A stretch of 34,000 nucleotides of DNA from an uncultured Blautia sp. (GTDB taxonomy: Bacteria; Bacillota; Clostridia; Lachnospirales; Lachnospiraceae). Made by a program: the position numbers and the translations under genes. The stretch spans positions 1 through 34,000 of the forward strand of contig URVB01000041.1 in the NCBI GenBank assembly GCA_900551075.1. The letters run 5' to 3'. Positions 24,404 to 32,406 of this stretch are shown here, in pieces. The notes beneath the pieces were generated by a model. That model ran no database searches. It was not told the DNA's origin and worked only from the letters and a program-made list of their open reading frames with translations. Each line of letters starts with the position of its first letter. The first letter of the stretch is position 1.

Positions 24404-24838
24404 TTAAGGAATCGTCACGTCCATCTTCTGGCATGGATAATCAAAAACTGTCAGTTCCTCCTCGTCCTTGAAACCACAAGCATGGTAACAGCGGCGTGCC
24501 GCAATGCCTTTCTCATCTCCCTCCCGGAATGTGACAACCGAAAGCTTCTCACCTCTGTGAAAACAGCTTTTTACCTGCTCAACTAATTTTCTTCCAATTC
24601 CACACTTCCGAAACTCCGGCCGTACTGCCAGAAAGGTAAGTTCCTTTTCTTCATAGGAAAAACTGATCATTCCAGCCAGTTTCCCCTCTTCTTCCTCTAA
24701 AAATGCCTCTCTGTTCCGAATTGCTTTCTCCAATGCATCCAAAAACTCCTCTTCCTTGTACCCGGCAAAATCCTCTTTTACTTCCTCCATCATAGACAGT
24801 ACCTGTCCGATATCTTCTTTTTCTACAAATCGTATCAT
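24404..24838 (-). CDS. GNAT family N-acetyltransferase
   Basis: A 144-residue intact GNAT. The N-terminal MIRFVEKEDIGQVLSMMEEV is followed by EEEGKLAGMISFSYEEKELT, the acetyl-CoA-binding FLAVRPEFRKCGIGRKLVEQ (R-x-x-G-I-G), and a C-terminal RRCYHACGFKDEEELTVFDY, where the helix and Y-x-x-x-GF motif are classic. Substrate unknown. Its start overlaps the stop of the preceding DUF3795 gene (ATGA at 24835-24838), so translation is coupled. Confidence 0.9.
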   Translation of the reverse strand: MIRFVEKEDIGQVLSMMEEVKEDFAGYKEEEFLDALEKAIRNREAFLEEEEGKLAGMISFSYEEKELTFLAVRPEFRKCGIGRKLVEQVKSCFHRGEKLSVVTFREGDEKGIAARRCYHACGFKDEEELTVFDYPCQKMDVTIP

Positions 24839-25265
24839 TTCTGCTCCTTCTCCAGATACTCTTTATTCTTCCAATACCACCATTTTAATTTCTCTGGCTC
24901 GTGTTTTTCATGCTCTATATTTTTACCCAAACCCGGGATATTTTGTATATCACAGATTTTTGTATCCATGGCGGCTTGTTCCCGGAGCATTTTTAACTGG
25001 TTGCGGTAATCCCTGGCATTTTCTTCTTCTGATTTTGTAGGATCATCCTGATCATAATAACTGCACGGCAGTGCCTCACACTGCCCGCAATGGGCATATT
25101 TTTTCTTATTTATGCAGCAATCATAAATATCGCAAACGGTTCCCCGGTATATTCCGGCCAGAATACCTTCCCTTCTATTTCCGTACAGCCCCGACACTCT
25201 TCCGGATAATATTCACGCTCCTGACAGAGCACACAGCAGCAGCTCATTCCTTTATCCATCGTCAT
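24835..25265 (-). pseudogene. DUF3795 family protein, frameshifted
   Basis: From about 25265 the strand reads MDKGMSCCCVLCQEREYYPE and ECRGCTEIEGKVFWPEYTGE. It then loses frame near 25140 and resumes as VCDIYDCCINKKKYAHCGQC, EALPCSYYDQDDPTKSEEEN and MLREQ...KWWYWKNKEYLEKEQK. The two halves join into a normal DUF3795 protein with one base change. In the shorter open frame from 25197 the first 19 residues are an out-of-frame artefact. It may be dead, or the indel could be a sequencing error. Its end overlaps the GNAT start. Confidence 0.75.
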
Positions 25266-25346
25266 CTTCATTCACCTTCCCCTGAAAAAACATGGACAGC
25301 CGCCAGTCCATCAGCGTCCTGCCCTTGCTTTTGTATATGTTTCAGT

Positions 25347-26108
25347 CTACCTCTTATAATTACACTCTAAAAACCGACCAATCACTACTGCTGCCCTTTC
25401 TCCGTTGGACGCAATAGCCGGATGAAACCCTGATTCAAAAATACAGATTTCAGCTCCGGTTAATCCTGCGATTGTTTCATATTCTGCCCGAAAATCTTTC
25501 CGCACCATTTCGTCCCCTTTGCTTCCCATCAGAAGCATGGGATTTTTTAACTGTTCCAGTGGTTTCCAAAATAACGGTTTCTTTTCCTTAGCGCACCGAA
25601 GAAGCGCTTCCGTATTCTTATCTACAACCCTTTCCCAATCTTCTCCCTGACACCATTCATAGAACCCTGCTGCCTGCTCATCCTTTTTTGCCGCACTTCG
25701 TTCCTTTACCAGATTGTCAGCAAAATCTTCTGCCAGCGTTCTGCCATCAAAACTATCCGCAACAACCCGTTCAACCAGATCCGGACGTTCCAAAGCAGCA
25801 TTGATTGCTACCCACGCTCCTCCGCTGGTTCCCACAAGATTTACCTTTCCATACCGTAAATGCTCCAACAAAGCAATGGTCTGCCTTGCTTGCTCCTGCC
25901 ATAAGTCCACGGGAAATTCCTCCACTCTGTCCGATTTCCCATTTCCAAGAAAATCAATCAGAATCACCTTGAAATTATCTGTATATAGCGGCAAAAGAAG
26001 TTCAAACATTTTCGATGAAGCGGTGTCACCATGAAGAAATACAACTGGCTTTCCCAAGCCCTGCTCCGAATAATAAATTTTCTTTGACTGATAAATAAAA
26101 TATGACAT
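25347..26108 (-). CDS. alpha/beta hydrolase
   Basis: 253 residues from the ATG at 26108, preceded by TTAGGAGGCATGAA; a longer frame from 26150 lacks such a site. It has an oxyanion loop PVVFLHGDTASS, a strand and turn DFLGNGKSDR, the nucleophile elbow GTSGG with Ser95, a cap region (AKKDEQAAGFYEWCQGEDWE), and later MLLMGSKGDEMV (Asp) and FESGFHPAIAS (His). The triad is intact. It is of the small soluble esterase/haloperoxidase-like type; substrate unknown. It is the first gene of the DUF3795 operon, downstream of a leader peptide and hairpin. Confidence 0.9.
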   Translation of the reverse strand: MSYFIYQSKKIYYSEQGLGKPVVFLHGDTASSKMFELLLPLYTDNFKVILIDFLGNGKSDRVEEFPVDLWQEQARQTIALLEHLRYGKVNLVGTSGGAWVAINAALERPDLVERVVADSFDGRTLAEDFADNLVKERSAAKKDEQAAGFYEWCQGEDWERVVDKNTEALLRCAKEKKPLFWKPLEQLKNPMLLMGSKGDEMVRKDFRAEYETIAGLTGAEICIFESGFHPAIASNGERAAVVIGRFLECNYKR

Positions 26109-26157
26109 TTCATGCCTCCTAATCGAATTTTGATATTCCTTTATCTTCATCCTGATC

Positions 26158-26252
26158 AGCAGGGCTTGCCAAACACATAAGCCCTGCTTAGTGTTTTAAC
26201 ATCCAGATTCCCATAAATTTCTACCTCCGCTCTGTATGATAATTTCAGTATA
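26158..26252 (-). promoter_or_regulatory. promoter, 8-residue leader peptide and hairpin before the hydrolase operon
   Basis: On the minus strand an extended -10 box (TGTTATACT; TATACT at 26247-26252) is followed by a strong ribosome site (CGGAGGTAG, 26221-26229) and a short frame, MGIWMLKH, from 26214 to a TAA at 26188. The TAA runs straight into a perfect 10-bp stem, AGCAGGGCTT/AAGCCCTGCT, with an 11-base loop (26158-26188). The hydrolase ribosome site comes about 40 bases later. Leader peptide plus hairpin is the layout of ribosome-stalling attenuators, but this is inference. Confidence 0.5.
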
Positions 26253-26311
26253 ACATGAACACAGACATATGCCATCTGTTTTTAAAAAGTTTTGCTAAAT
26301 TATTTCTTTTT

Positions 26312-26364
26312 GCCAAAAAGTATGGGTTTTGCCAAGGTGTGCAAACTCCCCGGCAAAACCCATA
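26312..26364 (-). terminator. Rho-independent terminator after the serine recombinase region
   Basis: TATGGGTTTTGCC and GGCAAAACCCATA form a perfect 13-bp stem around an 18-base loop. On the minus strand it is followed by CTTTTTGG. It marks the end of the mobile module's transcripts before the hydrolase operon. Confidence 0.75.
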
Positions 26365-26488
26365 ATAAACCACATATTAAACTCACACGGCGTTACCCTA
26401 TCCCCACTTCCACGGTAACTTATCCATTACAAGTTTCAAAAAAACACAACTACATTTCCATCAAATAATCCCGCAGCCCCGCATAAAA

Positions 26489-27848
26489 TTAAGATTTCCG
26501 CACGAGAAGCACAACTGTCTCAACGGTACTTTCATTGTCCCAACTAAGTCCTTCTGTTTCCACACCGTTGAAATACATCGGAAAATGGACCTTAATGTAT
26601 TTCAGGAATCTGCCATCCGGCTTCTCCTGCTTATAAATGTCCACCTGCTCTACGGAACTGCTCAAAAACTCTTTTTTCTCCAAGTCGGTGAACTTATCAT
26701 ACAGTTTATCAAAATACAGTAAAAATTGATATACGTTATCTTCCGAAATCCTCTTCTGTTTAATGTTCAGTAATCGGTTCTTTACCTCACTGATACTGTT
26801 CTCCACACCCTCAATTTCATCATAGAGACGGTACAGCTTGCAGGCATAATAGAAATAGTCCTTATATGCCGTACCGTCTTTTCGTTTTTTCCGATTGACA
26901 TTCCCATACATTCCGCTGCCACACAGAGGACACTTCAAAATGCTGGATAAAATATGCTCATGGTCCAAACTATGTGTCTATTCGTATGATACTCCTGTTT
27001 TCTGCCGTTTCTGATGTGCCAGTTCCCAATCCTCTTATGAAATAATTCCTTCATGAATACCATCGTTCAGCATATATTCTTCCTGTTTCACGATTCGATA
27101 TTCATTTCCTGTTCCGGGAGCTTTTTCATTCTTTCTGCGACCAAATGCCAGTTTACCACAGTAGATTGGATTATCCAGAACACCTTTGAGGAATGAAGCG
27201 GCAAAAGCATCCAGTGTATTATTCTGTCACTTTTTCTTTTTATATCCATGCTGGTTCAACCATGGCGCAATCGCACTCATTCCCATATTAGTGTGAATAA
27301 ATTTATCAAAGATCAGGCGGATCACCTCTGCTTCGTCTTCTGCAATTTGAAGCTCTCCATTCACCAGCTTATAACCATAGGGAACAAAGCCACCGTTCCA
27401 TTTGCCCTCCCTTGCTTTCTGTTTCCGACCTTCCATAGTCTGTACCATAATATTTTCACGTTCGATTTCTGCCACCATCAGCTTACCACTATCTTTGGAA
27501 CTGTCAATACCATCCTTTACGCATATCAAATTCACTCCAAAGTCCTGCATTCTCTGTAGTAAATTTAAAATGTCAGCAGCATTACGTCCAAAACGGAAAA
27601 GCTTAAATACCAGCACAAACTGTACATCGTCCGTACCATCTTCAATACTGTCTAACATCCGCTGAAATTCCGGCCTGCCTTCTACACTTTTACCGGATAT
27701 TCCTTCATCCCTATACTCTTTCACAATTTCCGTGTTCTGGTACTCAGCATGCTTTCTAAGTTTCTCTCTGGGCGTCCAAGCTGTATCCATCCACCTGCAT
27801 AGTAGTGGATACACGGATATAGCTATAGCATTTTATCTGTTTTTTCAT
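26489..27848 (-). pseudogene. large serine recombinase, inactivated
   Basis: An ATG at 27848 with AGGAGGTACCT opens YSYIRVSTTMQVDGYSLDAQ with the catalytic Ser in R-V-S. One lost base near 27792 shifts the frame, and the resolvase domain continues as REKLRKHAEYQNTEIVKEYR ... LVFKLFRFGRNAADILNLLQ. Stops TGA (27227), TAA and TAG follow within a still recognisable middle (SFLKGVLDNPIYCGKLAFGR). The zinc-ribbon part (ILKCPLCGSGMYGNVNRKKR) then jumps from YYACK to LYRLYDEIEGVENSISEVKN, an internal deletion of over 100 residues. It was a Tn4451/phage-type integrase-excisionase and is now dead. Confidence 0.88.
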
Positions 27849-27857
27849 AGGTACCTC

Positions 27858-30833
27858 CTATTTTTCTGATAAAGAACCCAGTGCAATTTCCAACAGTTCC
27901 GCTGCAACCCGATGATTCCTGATGCGCATCAAGTTATCCCAGACATCAACTTTTCCAAGGAGATTCATGCCACCATGCCATACTAATTCATCATCAATGA
28001 CAGCAAACCGTTCTTCCACTTCTGTTTTTGTTACTACATTTATCCCTACCACTTGCATTGTTCTGATTAACTCATGGCATATATCCGAACTGCCATAAAC
28101 AACTTCTTCTGGATCTGTTGTGATGATAGTTGCCTTTACGCCTGCTTCCTGTCTTCCCTTCATCAGAAACAGGAATCGCTCAATCTTGTCCTGTCTGATA
28201 TCCGGACTGGAAATTACCACCATTTTTTCTGCCTCCACAATATCCCGCTCAAACTTTTCGGTGTAATTTCCGGAATCGAATATTGCATTTATCATCTGTT
28301 TAGACTGCAGCTCTCCCGTCCATATAGAAAACCCTATCTTTTTATATGTTCTTAACCTTTTTGCATACATTTTATCAAAGAAACAGACATGCGAATCAAT
28401 GTAATCATACACATAAACTGCTTCTTTTCCCGCATAGTCTCGATTCAGTCTTCCTACATACTGTTCAAGACGTCCTTCAAAAGACACAGGAGCTGCAAGC
28501 AATAATACATCCAGTCTTGGAAAGTCAAACCCTTCTCCTATCTTCTGGCCGGTTGCAACTAAAATAAGTGATTCATTTTCAGGAACCTGCTTTAACCTTA
28601 CTCGTATTTCTGCGTTTTCCTTATCGGAATTATCACCATATAGAAGAAATACATGATCTGCTTCGTCTTTCAAGGCATCATATAAAAGTTTTGCGTGTTC
28701 CTTAACTCTCGTCAGAATTACAGGAGTTTGTTTTTTTGCAACACAAGTTATTACATCGTGTACAATCATCTCATTACGTACCCGGCTGGTACTAATCAGA
28801 CTGTATGCCTTATTGATATCATCTTTACTTACTGTATTGTCGACCACCCTTGTATATCTCGGAACAAAATAATGTCCTACTCCCTGCTCCTGTGCCCTCT
28901 CCAATGCAGTAAATCTGTGTCTCAGTGGTCCCAGCAACATATAGATAATCCTGTCAAGACTGTCTCCACGTTTTGGTGTAGCTGAAACACCATACACATA
29001 CTTTGCATTGATTTTCTGCAATAATTCCATGGATGTATTAGATGCTGCGTGATGACATTCATCCATGATTACCATTCCGTAAGAATTAATCCGTTCATTA
29101 AACTTTCCCCTGCTATACATGGAACCAACCATTGCAACGTCTAAGATGCCCGTTAATGTATTTTTACTGCCGTGCAAAATTCCTATCACACTGTCTCTCT
29201 TTTTCTTTCTTCCAGTTTTTGTTTCGTAATCTGGTGGTTCTTCTTTTATTTCCAAAAATTTATTCAGTTCATCAACCCACTGATTAAGTAAATCTTTACT
29301 TTGCAACAGAATAAGCGTGTTTACTTTTCGCTCTGCAATAAGATAACTACATACTACCGTCTTACCAAATGCAGTTGCTGCACTCAGAACACCATCTGAA
29401 TGCGAAAGTAACTTTTCTGCCGCCAGTTCCTGCTGCGTTCGCAAATCTCCCTTAAAAGAAACTCGAATCGGATGTCCTGTTTCTCTCTGATCAGAAATGT
29501 CAACAGCAATCCCTGCCTTTTCACATTCTTCTATCATTTTCTCTCTCAGTCCCCTTGGAACCTGTACATATCCATCTATATCTTTTCCTAAATATACGGC
29601 ACTGAAATTATAATAATTTGAATATCCAAGCCTTTTATTTTTATAAAACTCCGGATTATCAAATGCTGCAAGGCTACGAATCTGATTTTGTATTCTCGGC
29701 ATAAGGTTCAAAGTATCAATATAAACTCCATTACTCAATACCATGTGCAGCTTGCCCACAACATCATCTTTAAAAAACTCGCATTTCTTTTTCCATGGTT
29801 TTGGTCTGACGCTTTTATCAACATTGGCAAGCATTCCCCTGGTTTCTGCTAATTCTCCCTGCCACTTCGCCATACATTGTTCAATATCTTCTATACCCAG
29901 CTTCTCCGTTTTATTAAAAAGAATATCCCACTGATCAGGATATGCATTCCAATTTTCATCTACAAAAGCACTATTTCCATTTTTTAGTGCCTGTCCCTGT
30001 AACGGCAGTGCAATCAGATTACCTATGCTGCTTGTCACATCCTGTGACGGATACATTCTGTCATAATAATGAAATGATTTCAGATTAATGGAAGTCGAAC
30101 CTTTATCCAATAATAGGAATCCGAAATTTCTTGCTATTGCCGCCGGTATTGCCTTTTTTAAGAAAATCCATACATGTGCGCCTTTTCCGGATCGGGATCT
30201 CTCAACTAAAGGTCTGATACCATTAAGCTCACACATTTTTCTAAGAGCATCCACTTCTATATGCCACTCATTATCCGTATTGGCAAAATCTGTAGCTTCA
30301 GCTCCCTTCTCGTGATTATCAAAATCAAATACAATAAATCTGCATGTACCATTTGGCAATAGTGGATATACACCTATTACATCTGAACCATCCTCTTTAA
30401 TCCCCAACAAATGAGCAATTATTTTTTTTACATCTAGCCTTGTCCATTTGGTATTTTCACACTCATCACAAAATACTTTCTCTTTACGTTGCTTAGGGCA
30501 AAGCCTGTCATTCCAACGATTATCACATTGCGGAAAATAACCGCCGTTCTTACCTCGCCTGGCATATACATCTTCCCTTCCCCAAAACATCGAAAAGAAA
30601 CGTATTGCCATCTCTTCTGTAATAAACGGAGGATTCACAATACGTTCCCCCTGATCCAGGTCATATTCTTCTACATTTTCTATTTTTTCTTCGAAGGGAT
30701 TTACCTCATCATATGGAATACTTGCTTTCTTCAATTTATCTTTTAATAATCTGTTTTCATATTCAAGCATCCTAACCATCTTTCTCAACAAATCTACATC
30801 ATATGCTTCTATGTTCACCTCTGTCACCTGCAA
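27858..30833 (-). CDS. TOTE-type primase-helicase (AEP primase, SF2 helicase, PLD-like C-terminus)
   Basis: A 991-residue multidomain protein. After a short coiled coil comes a Cys cluster (C103, C112, C122, C125). An archaeo-eukaryotic primase domain follows, with the D-F-D metal site at 170-172 (FIVFDFDNHE) and the S-G-K-G-A-H220 motif. Next is a superfamily 2 helicase: ATAFGKT near 486, DECHH at 591, SATP at 617 and QYVGRLNRDY as motif VI. The C-terminus resembles a phospholipase-D-fold region, but H-x-K reads E-R-F, so the nuclease site looks lost. The start is TTG at 30833 or, with a better ribosome site (AGGTGACAGAG), GTG at 30818. It ends 9 bases before the recombinase start. Similar proteins are known from conflict/defence loci. 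Confidence 0.85.
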   Translation of the reverse strand: MQVTEVNIEAYDVDLLRKMVRMLEYENRLLKDKLKKASIPYDEVNPFEEKIENVEEYDLDQGERIVNPPFITEEMAIRFFSMFWGREDVYARRGKNGGYFPQCDNRWNDRLCPKQRKEKVFCDECENTKWTRLDVKKIIAHLLGIKEDGSDVIGVYPLLPNGTCRFIVFDFDNHEKGAEATDFANTDNEWHIEVDALRKMCELNGIRPLVERSRSGKGAHVWIFLKKAIPAAIARNFGFLLLDKGSTSINLKSFHYYDRMYPSQDVTSSIGNLIALPLQGQALKNGNSAFVDENWNAYPDQWDILFNKTEKLGIEDIEQCMAKWQGELAETRGMLANVDKSVRPKPWKKKCEFFKDDVVGKLHMVLSNGVYIDTLNLMPRIQNQIRSLAAFDNPEFYKNKRLGYSNYYNFSAVYLGKDIDGYVQVPRGLREKMIEECEKAGIAVDISDQRETGHPIRVSFKGDLRTQQELAAEKLLSHSDGVLSAATAFGKTVVCSYLIAERKVNTLILLQSKDLLNQWVDELNKFLEIKEEPPDYETKTGRKKKRDSVIGILHGSKNTLTGILDVAMVGSMYSRGKFNERINSYGMVIMDECHHAASNTSMELLQKINAKYVYGVSATPKRGDSLDRIIYMLLGPLRHRFTALERAQEQGVGHYFVPRYTRVVDNTVSKDDINKAYSLISTSRVRNEMIVHDVITCVAKKQTPVILTRVKEHAKLLYDALKDEADHVFLLYGDNSDKENAEIRVRLKQVPENESLILVATGQKIGEGFDFPRLDVLLLAAPVSFEGRLEQYVGRLNRDYAGKEAVYVYDYIDSHVCFFDKMYAKRLRTYKKIGFSIWTGELQSKQMINAIFDSGNYTEKFERDIVEAEKMVVISSPDIRQDKIERFLFLMKGRQEAGVKATIITTDPEEVVYGSSDICHELIRTMQVVGINVVTKTEVEERFAVIDDELVWHGGMNLLGKVDVWDNLMRIRNHRVAAELLEIALGSLSEK

Positions 30834-31160
30834 TTCCTATTTCCGTTTTTACAAAATATTATTCTGCAGTCACTGTCCCACCTAAATTTTATCGCTTGTT
30901 CCAACCACATTCAATACCTATTCTTCACATATTTTCCAACTATATGTAATTTTCAGGATTGTAGCCTGCCGAATTTTATGATAGGATAAATTCGTATGAG
31001 GCGGCGATAGAATGAAAATTGAGTTAGGGCAAGCCAAAAAAATGTTAGAATAGCTAAAAACAAAACTGTACCTCGATGCTTTGTCCACTAGCGCAAAGAC
31101 AAGAGCAATCAAACGTGGACAAGTATAAGATGCAATTTTGGATGTGGTATCGGAAGTGAA
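30834..31160. other. intergenic region between divergent genes
   Basis: A 327-base AT-rich gap between the leftward primase-helicase and the rightward zinc-ribbon gene. It must hold both promoters, but no consensus pair stands out. A 13-codon frame (MKIELGQAKKMLE, plus strand, 31012) lacks a good ribosome site. The plus strand before 31161 also reads LKTKLYLDALSTSAKTRAIK in one frame before a stop, which may be a remnant of the zinc-ribbon gene's missing 5' part. Confidence 0.5.
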
Positions 31161-31373
31161 ATGCAAAAAGACAGACCCGCCGTCGTTATTCAAAATGATG
31201 TGGAGATGATGTTTTCATTTATGATAACAGATGAAAACTCCACATTGAAGCTGTGTAAACACTGCGGCAGGATATTTGCAGCCAGCAGATCCAATGTGCA
31301 GTTCTGTTCTCCACAATGTAAAAATCGGCATAATGTGTACAAGATCCGGGCGAAGAAGGAAGATTCCGAATGA
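31161..31373 (+). CDS. small zinc-ribbon protein, possibly 5'-truncated
   Basis: A 70-residue protein ending STLKLCKHCGRIFAASRSNV-QFCSPQCKNRHNVYK, a CxxC...CxxxC ribbon of the kind found at the C-terminus of larger clostridial proteins (DUF6076-like in my recollection). The first 25 residues have no recognisable domain, and related proteins are longer, so this may be the surviving tail. The TGA stop overlaps the next ATG (ATGA at 31370-31373), which couples it to the RhuM-Fic gene. That makes an antitoxin or regulator role possible, but nothing in the sequence proves it. Confidence 0.6.
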   Translation: MQKDRPAVVIQNDVEMMFSFMITDENSTLKLCKHCGRIFAASRSNVQFCSPQCKNRHNVYKIRAKKEDSE

Positions 31374-32299
31374 ACAATAAGAAAGATGAAATAGTTTTAT
31401 TTGAAAATGGAGAATTGGCTTTGGAAGTAAATGTATCTCCTCAACTGGAAACCGTATGGCTGTCCTCCAATCAAATGGCACTTCTTTATGGCAGAGACGA
31501 AAAAACCATTCGAAAGCATGTCAATAAGATTTTTGCTGATAAAGAACTGGATCGTGAGAGCAACACGCAAAAAATGCGTGTTGCTGGTGTCAGTCAGCCG
31601 GTTGCCTTTTACAATCTTGATGTAATCATATCTGTTGGATACCGTGTCAATTCAAAACAGGGCATCGCTTTTCGAAAATGGGCAAACTCCATCATAAAGC
31701 AATACATAATCCAAGGATATGCTGTAAATGCTAACCGTATAAACCAACTCGGTGAGGTGATACGGATTATGAAACGGACAGAGAACAGTTTGGATGCTAA
31801 GCAGGTACTTTCTGTAATAGAAAAATACAGTCTTGCCTTAGACCTGCTGGACGATTATGACCATCAGACAATGAAGCGTCCGGATGGAAACAAAACCGTC
31901 TATATATTATCCTATGAAGAATGCAGACAAGTTATTGACAGTATGAAATTTGCATCCGATTCTGATTTGTTTGGGAATGAAAAAGATGATTCCTTTAAAG
32001 GCAGCATCGGTAATATCTACCAGAGCTTTGCGGGTCAGGACATTTACCCAACCTTGGAAGAAAAAGCTGCCAATCTCTTATATTTCATAACAAAAAATCA
32101 CAGTTTTTCAGATGGCAACAAGCGAATCGCAGCAACGATGTTCCTGTATTTCCTTGATAAGAACGGAATACTGTTTACCGATGGAAATAAACTGATTGAT
32201 GACCATACACTTGTGGCGTTAACGATTATGATTGCGGAATCAAAACCAGATGAAAAAGAAATGATGATAAGCGTGATTATGAACTGTATTTGCGGATAA
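31370..32299 (+). CDS. RhuM/Fic (Doc) fusion protein
   Basis: A 309-residue protein. Residues 1-130 form a RhuM (virulence protein) N-terminus: WLSSNQMALLYGRDEKTIRK, HVNKIFADKEL, MRVAGVSQPVAFYNLDVIIS, YRVNSKQGIAFRKWANSIIK, which looks like a helix-turn-helix DNA-binding region. Residues 185-309 are a Fic/Doc domain with the active site H244-S-F-S-D-G-N-K-R252. This matches the Doc form (HxFx[DN]xNKR) used by kinases that phosphorylate EF-Tu, or by AMP-transferases. No inhibitory alpha-helix motif ([ST]xxxE[GN]) is obvious. An apparently intact potential toxin or effector, coupled to the zinc-ribbon gene. Confidence 0.9.
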   Translation: MNNKKDEIVLFENGELALEVNVSPQLETVWLSSNQMALLYGRDEKTIRKHVNKIFADKELDRESNTQKMRVAGVSQPVAFYNLDVIISVGYRVNSKQGIAFRKWANSIIKQYIIQGYAVNANRINQLGEVIRIMKRTENSLDAKQVLSVIEKYSLALDLLDDYDHQTMKRPDGNKTVYILSYEECRQVIDSMKFASDSDLFGNEKDDSFKGSIGNIYQSFAGQDIYPTLEEKAANLLYFITKNHSFSDGNKRIAATMFLYFLDKNGILFTDGNKLIDDHTLVALTIMIAESKPDEKEMMISVIMNCICG

Positions 32300-32406
32300 G
32301 CTTAAATATTCGTAGCATACATATTCATAATTTTTGACAAAGGGCTGTCGGTTAATCAATGTTTCGACCCCAGCATCATGACATTGGCTACTCCGACTCC
32401 TTCTTT

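Noticed and set aside
25140..25197. N-terminus MSGLYGNRREGILAG of a DUF3795 protein
   Set aside because: Out-of-frame reading of the true DUF3795 N-terminus seen in the adjacent frame from about 25265.
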